A program made the position numbers and the translations under genes. Positions 25,869 to 35,388 of a stretch of DNA of 64,000 bases are shown piece after piece. The notes under the pieces are model-generated. The model made no database searches and had not been told where the DNA came from. It saw only the letters and a list, made by a program, of their open reading frames with translations. Positions within the stretch are counted from its first letter, which is position 1; each line of letters opens with the position of its first letter. The DNA lies in contig NZ_MDUX01000004.1 of assembly GCF_014736495.1 (NCBI RefSeq), positions 36,532 to 100,531 on the forward strand, read 5' to 3'. This DNA is from Candidatus Dactylopiibacterium carminicum. GTDB taxonomy: Bacteria > Pseudomonadota > Gammaproteobacteria > Burkholderiales > Rhodocyclaceae.

Positions 25869-28139
25869 TCAGGGGCTGGGCCGGCCTTGATCTTCGAGCA
25901 GTTGCCAGTTCGGAGGCGACCGCCCCATGAGCGTACGGACGAAGAAGTCATAGCGCTTGTGGTCACCATACGACCCTCCCAGGGTATGCCCCACGCCGGG
26001 CATGAAGACCAGTTCGAAATCCTTCTTTGCGCGGATCAATGCATCTGCTACGCGTAACGTGGAGGCCGGATCGACGTTATCGTCCAGCTCACCGACCAGC
26101 AACATGAGCGGTCGGGTCAGACGCCAGGCATTGTCGACGTTCGATGAGGCGGCATACCCGGGCCCTACCGGATAACCCATCCATTGCTCGTTCCACCAGC
26201 GTTTGTCCAACCGGTTGTCATGACTGCCGGCTGCGGCGAAAGCCGCCTTGTAGAACTCGGGATGGTGCAGCACGGCAGCCATGGCGCTGTGGCCCCCGGC
26301 GGAAGCACCAAAGATGCCGACGCGCGAAATGTCCATCCAGGGACGGGTCTGCGCCGCGGCCTTGATCCACGCGATGCGATCCGACAGGCCGCTATCGGCC
26401 AGGTTTTTCCAGATCACATTCTCGAAGCTGCGTGAGCGGAAGGAAGTGCCCATGCCATCGATCTGCACGACGATGAAACCCAGCTCGGCCATTGCCGTCA
26501 TCGGCCAGTGATCCGGCATGAAGCGCTTAGGCACGAATTGCCCGCCAGGACTCGCGTAGATGCACTCGATCACGGGATAGACGCGTGAGGGATCGAAATC
26601 GGATGGACGGATGATCACGCCCCAAATATCCGTTACACCATCCCGCCCCTTGGCTACAAAGGGCTCGGGAGCCGACCACCCCAAGGTTTTCAAGGTGCGA
26701 TCATCCACACGCTCGACCGGCATGAGCACTTCGCCTGTCAGGGCATCACGTACCGCGGTTTGTGGTGGCAAGGAAAGCGTGGACCAGCGATCCAGCAGAT
26801 AACGGCCATCGGGTGAAAGCCAGGCCGAATGCATGCCCGGCGCGGGTGTGATATCCCGCATATCCTTGCCATCGAAGCCGATCCTGTAATACCGGATCAG
26901 ATAGGGATCCTCGGCCGGATTCACGCCATTCGCGGAGAAGACGATTTCGCGTCGCAGCTCATCGACACGCAGGACATCGCGCACATACCAGAGGCCATGC
27001 GTGATCTGGCGGATCTTCCGTCCGGAAACACGCTCATACAGATACAGATGGTTATACCCGTCCCGCTCACTCGCCCACAGCATGTGGCGATCATCTGCCA
27101 GATCAAAGCGGTAGATCCGTGGCAGGTTGATGTAGGTATCGCTGCGCTCTTCCACCTGAGACCACACGCGACCATCGCTGGCGGACATGCCCAGCACGCG
27201 GTAGAGCTGGTAGGCCCGGTCTGCATAATCGAAGCTCAGGACATCACCGCGCCGGTTCCAGCGAAAGCCGTCGAGACGATACGGATCGGGAAACAGCGCC
27301 GGATCAGCCTCGAGTACCTTGCCGTCAATGCCAAAGATGCGGGGCTCCCGCTGGATCACCGGATCACCGGCACGTGGGTAATGACGTGTCTGCAACCGAG
27401 GCAGACCGCCCTCCCGAGGCGTCGATTCGAGCAACAACAGCGACCTTTCGGCCGGCAAGGTAATACGCGCTGCCGCAATATGTTGCGAGTCCGGAGACCA
27501 GATCAGACGGTTGGAATAGTAGTGTTCGGCCGAACCATCCTGGCTGAGCGTCGTGATCTGACCACTTGCCGCATCGAGCAGTTTCAGGTTCCAGCCCTCG
27601 ACCCAGGCCACCTTGCGCCCATCGAGCGAAGGAACTTCGATCCGCCCTCTTTCCTCTTCTTCGTTACCCCAGTAACCCGGAGTGGCCACAGCCGGGCCAC
27701 GCAGATTCAGCACGCCAGATGCCAGGTCATAATGCCAGAGACGATCAGCAAAGATGAAATCCATCGTCGACAAATCCGGCGCGAGAGAGAAATGAGGGAA
27801 ATTGAAAGCCCCCTCATCCACGACTTGCCCGATCTGCTCTGCAAGTTGTGCAGCCAGACGTACGTGATCAAAGACCGGGGTACGTGTTGCGGCACGCACA
27901 TCGATCAGCACATACCGGAAACCTTCATCTTCCTCGGAGCGAAACCAGAACCTGCTGGAATCGATCCAGACGGGCTCGAAGGACAGTCCTTTCACGGCCT
28001 GACGCCATTTTCCCGGCAGTTGAAAGGCCCGCTGGTAGGCTGACAGCAAATCCGCCCCATTCGCCAGCCCTTCACTGGCCAAAGCAGGCAAACAAGAAAA
28101 CAGGCAGCATAAAAACAGACCATACCGGAGTGACCGCAT
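25869..28139 (-). CDS. Secreted S9 prolyl-oligopeptidase-family peptidase, DPP-IV-like
   Basis: Serine peptidase of 756 residues from the ATG at 28139. It begins with a signal peptide (MRSLRYGLFLCCLFSCLPALA), so it works in the periplasm or outside. Residues from about 70 to 480 form the beta-propeller (DPP-IV N-terminal type; LIWSPDSQHIAAARI, YRLDGFRWNRRGDVLSFDY). The C-terminal alpha/beta-hydrolase has the nucleophile in GIFGASAGGHSA (Ser about 613), the acid in GELDDNVDPAST (Asp about 686) and His in MPGVGHTLGG (about 718). The propeller restricts access to short or flexible peptides. This architecture is shared with lasso-peptide isopeptidases (AtxE type), which also sit beside FecI/FecR and TonB receptors. 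Preceded by promoter copy C. Confidence 0.9.
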   Translation of the reverse strand: MRSLRYGLFLCCLFSCLPALASEGLANGADLLSAYQRAFQLPGKWRQAVKGLSFEPVWIDSSRFWFRSEEDEGFRYVLIDVRAATRTPVFDHVRLAAQLAEQIGQVVDEGAFNFPHFSLAPDLSTMDFIFADRLWHYDLASGVLNLRGPAVATPGYWGNEEEERGRIEVPSLDGRKVAWVEGWNLKLLDAASGQITTLSQDGSAEHYYSNRLIWSPDSQHIAAARITLPAERSLLLLESTPREGGLPRLQTRHYPRAGDPVIQREPRIFGIDGKVLEADPALFPDPYRLDGFRWNRRGDVLSFDYADRAYQLYRVLGMSASDGRVWSQVEERSDTYINLPRIYRFDLADDRHMLWASERDGYNHLYLYERVSGRKIRQITHGLWYVRDVLRVDELRREIVFSANGVNPAEDPYLIRYYRIGFDGKDMRDITPAPGMHSAWLSPDGRYLLDRWSTLSLPPQTAVRDALTGEVLMPVERVDDRTLKTLGWSAPEPFVAKGRDGVTDIWGVIIRPSDFDPSRVYPVIECIYASPGGQFVPKRFMPDHWPMTAMAELGFIVVQIDGMGTSFRSRSFENVIWKNLADSGLSDRIAWIKAAAQTRPWMDISRVGIFGASAGGHSAMAAVLHHPEFYKAAFAAAGSHDNRLDKRWWNEQWMGYPVGPGYAASSNVDNAWRLTRPLMLLVGELDDNVDPASTLRVADALIRAKKDFELVFMPGVGHTLGGSYGDHKRYDFFVRTLMGRSPPNWQLLEDQGRPSP

Positions 28140-28183
28140 TCTCGTTCCATCAGGAAAAGCCCATTGAGGGCACTTGCTCCTGT

Positions 28184-28210
28184 TGTGAAACAAGACGGGA
28201 AAAGTGACAG
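28184..28210 (-). promoter_or_regulatory. Predicted ECF-sigma promoter, copy C (S9 peptidase)
   Basis: Minus-strand CTGTCACTTTTC (28210-28199), 10 bases, then TCACA (28188-28184), about 45 bp before the peptidase ATG. Downstream of the element the sequence GTTTCACA also matches copy B. Confidence 0.75.
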
Positions 28211-28234
28211 CCCAGCACCTGAAACGGAGGCGAT

Positions 28235-28251
28235 CAGACTCGAAGAGTCTG
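28235..28251. other. Small hairpin between promoter copy C and tRNA terminator
   Basis: Perfect 7-bp inverted repeat CAGACTC-gaa-GAGTCTG. No T tract on either side. Role unknown. Confidence 0.35.
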
Positions 28252-28285
28252 TCATCCGGCGCCTGCCATGAAATGGATGCCGCAA

Positions 28286-28319
28286 AGCAAAAGGCCCAAC
28301 CGAAGTTGGGCCTTTTGCT
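28286..28319 (-). terminator. Terminator downstream of tRNA-fMet
   Basis: Perfect 15-bp stem (AGCAAAAGGCCCAAC / GTTGGGCCTTTTGCT) with a 4-nt loop, ending in a T-rich stretch on the minus strand. It lies 8 bp past the tRNA 3' end and its A/T-rich stem base would work in both directions. Confidence 0.9.
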
Positions 28320-28327
28320 GAAGGATT

Positions 28328-28404
28328 TGGTTGCGGGGACAGGATTTGAACCTGTGACCTTCGGGTTATGAGCCCGACGAGCTGCCAGACTGCTCCACCC
28401 CGCG
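28328..28404 (-). tRNA. tRNA-fMet (CAT), initiator
   Basis: A 77-nt tRNA on the minus strand with anticodon CAT in the loop CTCATAA, T-arm GGTTCAAATCC and encoded 3' CCA. It begins CGCGGGGTGGAGCAG and ends CCCCGCAACCA: the first base C faces A, so the 1-72 pair is unpaired, and the anticodon stem carries GGG/CCC. Both are marks of the bacterial initiator tRNA. Confidence 0.97.
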
Positions 28405-28417
28405 TCAGAGAGGAAAG

Positions 28418-28446
28418 AGTATGGCTGACAGCCGTCGTCCTGTCAA
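28418..28446 (-). promoter_or_regulatory. Sigma-70 promoter of tRNA-fMet
   Basis: TTGACA (28446-28441) and CATACT (28423-28418) separated by exactly 17 bp on the minus strand, about 14 bp before the mature tRNA 5' end. It lies just after the purF stop. Confidence 0.85.
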
Positions 28447-28452
28447 GGAAGA

Positions 28453-29976
28453 TCAGCTTTGACCGGCCATAAGATTCAGGTCCAGCTGTTCGGCGTCCTC
28501 ATCAGCGGCCTTGCTGGCCGCACCGCGACTCCCCTCCACCCTGTCCAGATAGTCTGCAGTCACATCGCCGGTCACGTAGTCGCCGTCGAAACAGGAGCAT
28601 TCAAAACGCTCCACGGTGGGATTCAAGGAGCCAACTGCGCGCTTCAGGTCTGCCAGATCCTGATAGATCAGTGCATCTGCTCCGATTTCGACACCAACTT
28701 CGGCCTCATTACGGAAAGCACCGATCAGTTCGCTCCGGCTGGGCATGTCGATCCCGTAAACGTTCGCGTAGCGCACGGGTGGCGCGGCCGATGCCATGTA
28801 CACATTGGTCGCCCCGGCTTCACGCGCCATGTTGATGATCTCGCGGCTGGTCGTGCCACGCACGATGGAATCATCTACCAACAGTACGTTCTTGCCCGCG
28901 AATTCCTGGTGCATGGCATTGAGCTTCTGGCGCACGGACTTCTTGCGGACCGACTGCCCGGGCATGATGAAGGTGCGTCCGATATAGCGGTTCTTCACGA
29001 AGCCTTCGCGGTACGGCAACCCCAGGCAGCTGGCAAGCTCCATCGCGGCCGAACGTGACGAATCCGGAATCGGGATGACCACATCGATCTTCAGATGGGA
29101 AAAATCACGACGGATCTTCTCGGCCAGATAGACCCCCATCTTCACGCGGCTTTCATAGACGGAGATACCGTCGATGATGGAGTCCGGGCGAGCCAGGTAG
29201 ACATACTCGAACATGCATGGCGCATAGGGTGCAGCTGCTGCACAGGATCGGGTGGACAGCTTGCCATGGGTATCCACCAGTACAGCCTCACCCGGCGCGA
29301 TATCGCGCACGATCTTGAAACCGAGCACATCCAGCGCCACCGATTCGGAAGCCACCATGTAATCGACGCCGGCCGGCGTTTCATTCTTGCCCAGAATAAG
29401 CGGGCGGATCCCGTTGGGGTCGCGGAAAGCCAGCAAACCATAACCGGCAATCATCACAACCGCCGCATAGGCGCCACGGGCACGTTTGTGGGTCCCCGCC
29501 ACAGCACGGAAGATAGTGTCTTCATCCAGCTGGAAACGGCCATTGGAAGCTACCTGCAGCTCATGTGCGAGCACATTGAGCAGCACTTCCGAATCGGAAT
29601 TGGTGTTCATGTGGCGCAGATCCGCGAGATACATCTCGCGCTTGAGCGCGTCGGAATTGGTCAGATTGCCGTTGTGGGCCAACATCAAGCCGAACGGCGA
29701 ATTCACATAGAAGGGCTGGGCTTCTGCGGAATTGAAGGCCGAGCCGGCCGTCGGATAGCGACAGTGCGCAATCCCCCAGTTGCCTTGCAGATTACGCATG
29801 TTGCGCGTGCGAAATACTTCGCTTGCTAGGCCAGAGCCCTTGTGCATGTGGAACCGTCCGCCCTCTGCCGTCGCGATACCGGCCGCATCCTGACCGCGGT
29901 GCTGCAGAACCTGCAATCCGTCGTAGAGCAACTGATTCACGGGGCTTGTCGCCACGACACCTATGATTCCGCACAT
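28453..29976 (-). CDS. purF: Amidophosphoribosyltransferase
   Basis: First committed step of purine synthesis: transfers glutamine nitrogen to PRPP. Length 507, matching gammaproteobacterial PurF. The glutaminase Cys follows the start Met directly (MCGIIGVVATSP), so there is no propeptide. The phosphoribosyltransferase site is VLLVDDSIVRGTTSREIINMA. It is the last gene of the minus-strand run folC-SPOR-cvpA-purF, an arrangement also known from E. coli, with a 13-bp gap from cvpA. Confidence 0.98.
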   Translation of the reverse strand: MCGIIGVVATSPVNQLLYDGLQVLQHRGQDAAGIATAEGGRFHMHKGSGLASEVFRTRNMRNLQGNWGIAHCRYPTAGSAFNSAEAQPFYVNSPFGLMLAHNGNLTNSDALKREMYLADLRHMNTNSDSEVLLNVLAHELQVASNGRFQLDEDTIFRAVAGTHKRARGAYAAVVMIAGYGLLAFRDPNGIRPLILGKNETPAGVDYMVASESVALDVLGFKIVRDIAPGEAVLVDTHGKLSTRSCAAAAPYAPCMFEYVYLARPDSIIDGISVYESRVKMGVYLAEKIRRDFSHLKIDVVIPIPDSSRSAAMELASCLGLPYREGFVKNRYIGRTFIMPGQSVRKKSVRQKLNAMHQEFAGKNVLLVDDSIVRGTTSREIINMAREAGATNVYMASAAPPVRYANVYGIDMPSRSELIGAFRNEAEVGVEIGADALIYQDLADLKRAVGSLNPTVERFECSCFDGDYVTGDVTADYLDRVEGSRGAASKAADEDAEQLDLNLMAGQS

Positions 29977-29989
29977 ACCGTTTCACCTG

Positions 29990-30481
29990 TCATCGATACT
30001 TGATACGTTTCCCCAGCTCCGGCGGGAGCCAGGGTTTGGCAGCGATCACTGCCGTCTCCAGCGGCGGCGCGAGCTTGGCTGTCTTCCACCAAGGCTCTCG
30101 CGGCAAATCAGTCATCCCGGCAACTGCCACAGCCAGAACGGCAAGTAGCAGGCCACGGGCGGCGCCAAACAATGCACCCAGCCCTCTATCCATCGGACTC
30201 AAGCCGGCAATGCTGAGCAGGCCGCGCAAAAGGAAGCGAAGCAGCCCCAGCAACAGCAGCACGAGCATGAAAACCACCAGGAAGGCCAGAGGCCACTGCA
30301 ACCAGTCAGCAATCCTGAGAGCGCTCATCAGAGGCACGCAGAACCAGGCCAGTTCCCAGGCGGCAAACAAAGCTACAAACAGGCCGAGTAAGGCAAACAC
30401 TTCGCTGATCAGGCCACGCCAGAGTCCCACGGCAATGCTCAACAGCATCAGCACCAGGAAGATCAGATCAAAGGCGTTCAC
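29990..30481 (-). CDS. cvpA: CvpA family membrane protein
   Basis: Inner-membrane protein of 163 residues with four hydrophobic helices (residues about 5-25, 30-50, 65-85, 100-125), start MNAFDLIFLVLMLLSIAVG. First named for colicin V production; it is linked to envelope stress tolerance and the general function is unclear. The start is a GTG overlapping the stop of the upstream SPOR gene by 4 bp, and purF follows 13 bp later. Confidence 0.93.
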   Translation of the reverse strand: MNAFDLIFLVLMLLSIAVGLWRGLISEVFALLGLFVALFAAWELAWFCVPLMSALRIADWLQWPLAFLVVFMLVLLLLGLLRFLLRGLLSIAGLSPMDRGLGALFGAARGLLLAVLAVAVAGMTDLPREPWWKTAKLAPPLETAVIAAKPWLPPELGKRIKYR

Positions 30482-31167
30482 TTGCTGGTCACGAAACCAC
30501 TCAGCCCCGCCTTGCGTACCTTGGCCAGAATGCCGTCGGCCTCGCCACGCGTTGCAAAAGGCCCAGCAATCACGCGGAATTGCCCGCCTTGTCGCTCGCT
30601 GCTTGCCTTGATGCCGGCCTCGCGTGCTTTCGTCAGCACGCCTTTCGCGTTGGCTTCTTCCCGATAAAGGCCCAGCTGCACAAAGAAACGCCCGTTCGCT
30701 ACGGCAGCAGGCGCATTCCCGCCGGCGCCTTCAAGGATCTGGCGTGCACGCGCGGCTTCGTTTGTGTTTCTGGCCGGTGCGCTACTGCTTGCCACACTCC
30801 GCTCGGGACGGCGGATGCTGCTTGAGGCGGACGCTACAGATGGAGAAACCGATGGTACAGATGGTGACGGGGTGCGCGTAGCAGGCAGCTCTTCCGGATC
30901 AGCCTCGATCGGCGCAGGCGCGACCTCCTGCCCCACTTGCGGCAGTTGCGGCGGCTGAGGTGCCGGAGCCTTGTCGGAAGGTCGCAATGCCAGCATGTCC
31001 TGATCCTTCGCAGGAATCCGGATGGACAGATCCTGGCTGCCTGGCAAGGGCTCGCTATCCATCACCATCGGCAACACGATGGCTGCCAGCAGCGCCAATG
31101 CAATGGCACCCACCAAGCGGCGTCGGGCACGCTTCTTCAGATCGAGCTGGACATCATTCTCAGCCAT
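30478..31167 (-). CDS. dedD: SPOR-domain membrane protein (DedD-like)
   Basis: Septal peptidoglycan-binding protein of 229 residues: a basic cytoplasmic start (KKRARRRLVG), one membrane helix (AIALALLAAIVLPMVM, residues about 16-34), a long Pro/Ala/Ser linker and a C-terminal SPOR domain (GRFFVQLGLYREEANAKGVLTKARE ... AGPFATRGEADGILAKVR). SPOR domains bind denuded glycan at the division site. Position between folC and cvpA is that of dedD. Confidence 0.9.
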   Translation of the reverse strand: MAENDVQLDLKKRARRRLVGAIALALLAAIVLPMVMDSEPLPGSQDLSIRIPAKDQDMLALRPSDKAPAPQPPQLPQVGQEVAPAPIEADPEELPATRTPSPSVPSVSPSVASASSSIRRPERSVASSSAPARNTNEAARARQILEGAGGNAPAAVANGRFFVQLGLYREEANAKGVLTKAREAGIKASSERQGGQFRVIAGPFATRGEADGILAKVRKAGLSGFVTSK

Positions 31168-31176
31168 GGGAAACGC

Positions 31177-32448
31177 TCACTTCACGGCCAGCGCCTGCAT
31201 CACGCCAGCCACGGTCAGGAAGGAACCGAAGGCCACGATTCTATCACCCTCACCTGCCCGCTCCCGTGCAACTTGCAGCGCCCCGGCAGGTGAATCCAGA
31301 CAGACGATCTCGGCCTGGCAGCCAGCGCCTCGAAGCACGTCCTTGAGCATTGAGGCTGTAGCTGCCCGCGGTCCTTGCAGGTCGCAAAGCAGCCAGTGAT
31401 CGATACGGGGCAGCAGATGCCGCAGCGTTCCGGCAATATCCTTATCGCTCAACATGCCGCAAACAGCCCAGGTTTCACGGTAGAACCCCATGCTGAGAAG
31501 ATTCTCGGCCAGCACGCCGGCAGCCTGTGGATTGTGTGCCACATCGAGGACGACTGGCGGCTTGCCGGGCAGTATCTGGAAGCGCGCCGGAATCTCGACG
31601 TGCATCAGTCCCTCGCGTACAGCCTGCATCGAGACCGGCAGACAGGCCTGAAGACTTTCGAGCGCTGCCAGTACGGTAGCGGCGTTGAGCAACTGGTTGG
31701 CCCCCCGCAGGGCTGGATAGGCCAGGCTATGCCGGTTCTGGGCACGGCCGCGATAGTTCCACTGCGTCTTGTCGCCTGAGTAGCCAAAATCTCGCCCCTG
31801 CACCCAGAGCTGTGCCCCGATGGCGCGTGCGTGCTCAAGCAGGCTTTGGGGAGGATTGGGATCGCCACAAACCGCGGGCTTTTCTGCACGGAAGATGCCG
31901 GATTTTTCGAAACCGATTTTTTCCCGCGTATCTCCCAGGTAATCCATGTGATCCAGCGCCACGCCGGTAACGATGCTGCAATCGGGCTCGATGGCATTGA
32001 CCGCATCCAGCCGCCCGCCAAGGCCGACTTCCAGGACGATCACATCCAGCCCCTGCTGGCAGAAGAGCCACCAGGCGGCCAGCGTGCCGTACTCGAAATA
32101 GGTCAGCGATGTATCACCGCGCGCAGCCTCCACAGCCGCAAATGCAGTGCACAGCGCCTCGTCTCCGACCTCCATCCCCTCCACACGCACACGCTCGTTG
32201 TAGCGCAACAGATGAGGCGAGGAATAGACACCGACACGGTAACCGGCTGCGCGCAGAATGGCCTCCAGCATGGCACAGGTCGACCCCTTGCCATTGGTAC
32301 CACCGACCGTGATCACTCTAGCGGAGGTCACAGCCCCCAACGCATCGCGAACCTTGACCACACGCTCCAGCCCGAGATCGATCGGCCGGCTGTGCTGCGA
32401 TTCGATATACGCCAGCCAGGCATCCAGCGTGGCGAAGACTGCGGGCAT
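31177..32448 (-). CDS. folC: Bifunctional folylpolyglutamate / dihydrofolate synthase
   Basis: Adds glutamate to dihydropteroate and folates, 423 residues. Mur-ligase fold: P-loop VGGTNGKGSTCAMLEAIL near residue 47-65, central LEVGLGGRLDAVNAI and DHMDYLG, then the C-terminal domain with VLDVAHNPQAA. It is 3 bp downstream of accD and 9 bp upstream of the SPOR gene, in one operon. Confidence 0.97.
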   Translation of the reverse strand: MPAVFATLDAWLAYIESQHSRPIDLGLERVVKVRDALGAVTSARVITVGGTNGKGSTCAMLEAILRAAGYRVGVYSSPHLLRYNERVRVEGMEVGDEALCTAFAAVEAARGDTSLTYFEYGTLAAWWLFCQQGLDVIVLEVGLGGRLDAVNAIEPDCSIVTGVALDHMDYLGDTREKIGFEKSGIFRAEKPAVCGDPNPPQSLLEHARAIGAQLWVQGRDFGYSGDKTQWNYRGRAQNRHSLAYPALRGANQLLNAATVLAALESLQACLPVSMQAVREGLMHVEIPARFQILPGKPPVVLDVAHNPQAAGVLAENLLSMGFYRETWAVCGMLSDKDIAGTLRHLLPRIDHWLLCDLQGPRAATASMLKDVLRGAGCQAEIVCLDSPAGALQVARERAGEGDRIVAFGSFLTVAGVMQALAVK

Positions 32449-32451
32449 GAG

Positions 32452-33321
32452 TCAGGCGCTGGTCACGGCAGGTTGGCGGGAGAGCAAGGTCAGCGTCTGC
32501 GCCAACTGGTCACGCAACTCGCGGCGGTCGACCACCATGTCGACAGCGCCTTTCTCGAGCAGGAATTCCGAACGCTGGAAACCTTCTGGCAGCTTCTCGC
32601 GCACGGTCTGCTCGATCACGCGTGGGCCGGCAAAACCGATCAGTGCTCCACGCTCGGCCATTACCACGTCGCCCATAAAGGCGAAGCTGGCAGAGACGCC
32701 ACCCATGGTCGGATCGGTCAGCACGGTGATGAAAGGTAGCTTTTTGGCGGAAAGACGCGTGATCGCGGCCGTGGTCTTGGCCATTTGCATCAGGGAGAAA
32801 AGGCCCTCCTGCATGCGTGCGCCCCCCGTGGCGGTAAAGCACACGAACGGCAACCCCTGCTCGACCGCCGCATTCACACCACGCACGAAACGCTCACCGA
32901 CCACCGAGCCCATGGAGCCGCCCTGGAAATCGAACTCGAATACGGCGACCACTAACGGTACGGTCTTGATCGCTCCCTGGACGACGACCAGCGCATCGGT
33001 CTCGCCAGTGTCCTCACTGGCGGCGGCGAGACGATCCACATATTTCTTGCTGTCCCGGAACTTCAGCGGATCGACCGGAACTACTTCGGAGCCGATCTCG
33101 AAACGTCCTTCGGCATCCAGCAACAGATCAAGCCGGGCACGCGCCCGGATACGCTTGTGATGGCCGCACTTCGGGCAGACATGCTGACTGGCTTCGAGAT
33201 CGGAACGATAGAGTACGGCCTCGCAGGCATCGCACTTGATCCACAGGCCTTCCGGGATCGATTTGCGCGCAGGCTGGTCACGCTTGATCTTGGGTGGCAG
33301 CAGTTTGGTCAGCCAACTCAT
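32452..33321 (-). CDS. accD: Acetyl-CoA carboxylase carboxyltransferase beta subunit
   Basis: Zinc-containing half of the carboxyltransferase that makes malonyl-CoA for fatty-acid synthesis. 289 residues. The four-Cys zinc ribbon is [18 protein letters not shown]...VCPKCGHH (residues about 27-52); the crotonase core has [22 protein letters not shown] and [19 protein letters not shown]. Follows trpA by 24 bp and precedes folC, the usual proteobacterial order. Confidence 0.98.
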   Translation of the reverse strand: MSWLTKLLPPKIKRDQPARKSIPEGLWIKCDACEAVLYRSDLEASQHVCPKCGHHKRIRARARLDLLLDAEGRFEIGSEVVPVDPLKFRDSKKYVDRLAAASEDTGETDALVVVQGAIKTVPLVVAVFEFDFQGGSMGSVVGERFVRGVNAAVEQGLPFVCFTATGGARMQEGLFSLMQMAKTTAAITRLSAKKLPFITVLTDPTMGGVSASFAFMGDVVMAERGALIGFAGPRVIEQTVREKLPEGFQRSEFLLEKGAVDMVVDRRELRDQLAQTLTLLSRQPAVTSA

Positions 33322-33345
33322 GGGATTACCTCTCGAGCAATGGGT

Positions 33346-34149
33346 TCAGGCACGGGGCGCGTTCATCGCGCTGCGCACGCCGGCGACAAAATCCGTCAGA
33401 CGTCCGGCAAGACCGGATTCGCCCGCTTCAAACTCCTGCACGATGCGCGAGCCGATCACCACGGCATCGGCCACCGCCGCCACGGCACGTGCGGACGCTG
33501 CATCGCGGATCCCGAAGCCCACGCCAATGGGCAAGGGAATGTACTGGCGCAACTCGGCCAGCTTGGTCGCGACGCTGCCGACATCCAGGTTGGCCGCGCC
33601 GGTAACCCCCTTCAGGGAGACATAGTAAACATAGCCTGCGGCCAGCTCCGCAACCGCGCGTGCGCGCGCAGGCGGCGTGGTGAGCGCGAGCAGGAAGATC
33701 GGATCGATACCGTAACGCTTGAGGATGGCAACACGATCAATAGCCTCCTCGGGCGGCAGATCCACCGTGAGCAATCCGTCGATACCGGCAGCGCTGGCCG
33801 CCTTGGCAAAGGCTTCATAACCCATCGCTTCGACAGGGTTGGCATAGCCCATCAGCACCACAGGCGTATCGGAATCGGCCTTGCGGAATTCAGCCACCAT
33901 CGTGATGATCTGACGCAAGCTCACGCCATGGGCCAGCGCCCGTTCGGCAGCTCGCTGGATCACCGGACCATCCGCCGACGGATCGGTGAAGGGCACACCC
34001 AGTTCGATGATGTCCGCCCCGCCCGCGACGAGCGCGTGCATCAGTGAAACCGTTGCGCCGGGATGCGGATCTCCGGCGGTAATGTAGGGAATCAACGCCT
34101 GCTGACCGGCGGCCTTCAGACGGGTGAATGCGTTCTGGATACGGGACAT
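33346..34149 (-). CDS. trpA: Tryptophan synthase alpha subunit
   Basis: Cleaves indole-3-glycerol phosphate to indole and glyceraldehyde 3-phosphate; 267 residues. The catalytic Glu is in [20 protein letters not shown] and the catalytic Asp in [12 protein letters not shown]; the phosphate loop is VGFGIRDA. 24 bp downstream of trpB. Confidence 0.98.
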   Translation of the reverse strand: MSRIQNAFTRLKAAGQQALIPYITAGDPHPGATVSLMHALVAGGADIIELGVPFTDPSADGPVIQRAAERALAHGVSLRQIITMVAEFRKADSDTPVVLMGYANPVEAMGYEAFAKAASAAGIDGLLTVDLPPEEAIDRVAILKRYGIDPIFLLALTTPPARARAVAELAAGYVYYVSLKGVTGAANLDVGSVATKLAELRQYIPLPIGVGFGIRDAASARAVAAVADAVVIGSRIVQEFEAGESGLAGRLTDFVAGVRSAMNAPRA

Positions 34150-34173
34150 GATCGGATTCTGGGTTGGATGACC

Positions 34174-35388
34174 TTAGAGGACGATGCCGTCCAGGCGGGC
34201 GATGGTCGGAATGTCCTTGTCCCCTCGTCCGGAAAGATTGATCACGATGATCTGATCGCGGCTCATCTGACTGGCCATCTTGGCGCCATGCGCCAGCGCG
34301 TGGCTGGATTCGAGCGCGGGGATGATGCCTTCGTAGCGGCAAAGATCATGGAAAGCCGTGAGCGCTTCGTCATCGTTGATGGCAACGTATTCCGCGCGCC
34401 CGATCTCGTTCAAATAGCAATGCTCCGGGCCGACGCCAGGATAATCGAGACCGGCGGAAATCGAATGGGTATCGACGATCTGCCCATTCTCGTCCTGCAT
34501 CAGGTTCACGCGTTGACCGTGGAGCACTCCGGGGCGGGCATTGCTGGTCAGCGGTGCTGCGTGACGACCGGTTTCGACGCCATTCCCGCCGGCTTCAACA
34601 CCGATCAGGCGTACGCCCGGCACATCGATATACGGGTAAAAGATACCAATAGCATTGGAGCCTCCCCCCACGCAGGCGACGACCGCATCCGGCTGGCGGC
34701 CTATCTGCTCCGCGCACTGGACCTTGCATTCCTCGCCGATCACGGACTGAAAATCGCGCACCAGCTGCGGATAGGGGTGCGGGCCTGCGCAGGTACCAAT
34801 GATGTAATACGTGCTGTCAACATTGGTCACCCAGTCACGCATCGCTTCGTTCATCGCATCCTTAAGCGTCCGCGAACCACTTTCCACGGCGACCACGGAA
34901 GCGCCGAGCAATTTCATGCGAAATACGTTTGGCGCCTGGCGGGCAACATCTTCTGCGCCCATGTAGACCACGCATTCGAGCCCGTAACGGGCAGCAACCG
35001 TCGCCGAGGCTACGCCGTGCTGACCGGCGCCGGTTTCCGCGATCACGCGCTTCTTGCCCATACGGCGGGCCAACAGCGCCTGGCCGATGGTGTTGTTTAT
35101 CTTGTGTGCCCCGGTATGGTTGAGGTCTTCACGCTTGAGGTAGATCTGCGCACCACCAAGCTCATCCGACCAACGCCTGGCGTGATACAGAGGGCTGGGA
35201 CGACCGACATAGTGCTTGAGCTCGTATTCGAACTCGGCCAGAAAGGCCGGATCCTTCATGGCCCTTTGATACTCCTCGCGCAACTCATCGAGCGCGGGGA
35301 TCAGGGTTTCTGCGACATAGATGCCACCGAACTGACCAAAGTGACCATGCTCGTCCGGCAGTTCATACGGCTGATTGTTTGCGGCCAT
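34174..35388 (-). CDS. trpB: Tryptophan synthase beta subunit
   Basis: PLP enzyme joining indole and serine into tryptophan. 404 residues from the ATG at 35388 ([22 protein letters not shown]); an in-frame start at 35412 would add eight residues. The PLP lysine is in [17 protein letters not shown], the phosphate-binding loop in [10 protein letters not shown], and [14 protein letters not shown] is the indole-tunnel region. It overlaps the end of trpF by 26 bp, so the two are translated together. Confidence 0.97.
   Translation of the reverse strand: MAANNQPYELPDEHGHFGQFGGIYVAETLIPALDELREEYQRAMKDPAFLAEFEYELKHYVGRPSPLYHARRWSDELGGAQIYLKREDLNHTGAHKINNTIGQALLARRMGKKRVIAETGAGQHGVASATVAARYGLECVVYMGAEDVARQAPNVFRMKLLGASVVAVESGSRTLKDAMNEAMRDWVTNVDSTYYIIGTCAGPHPYPQLVRDFQSVIGEECKVQCAEQIGRQPDAVVACVGGGSNAIGIFYPYIDVPGVRLIGVEAGGNGVETGRHAAPLTSNARPGVLHGQRVNLMQDENGQIVDTHSISAGLDYPGVGPEHCYLNEIGRAEYVAINDDEALTAFHDLCRYEGIIPALESSHALAHGAKMASQMSRDQIIVINLSGRGDKDIPTIARLDGIVL

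Noticed and set aside
9308..28193. Complete lasso-peptide biosynthetic cluster
   Set aside because: Receptor, FecI/FecR and S9 peptidase are present, but there is no asparagine-synthetase-like cyclase, no B1/B2 protease and no convincing precursor ORF. Only a catabolic or uptake reading is supported.
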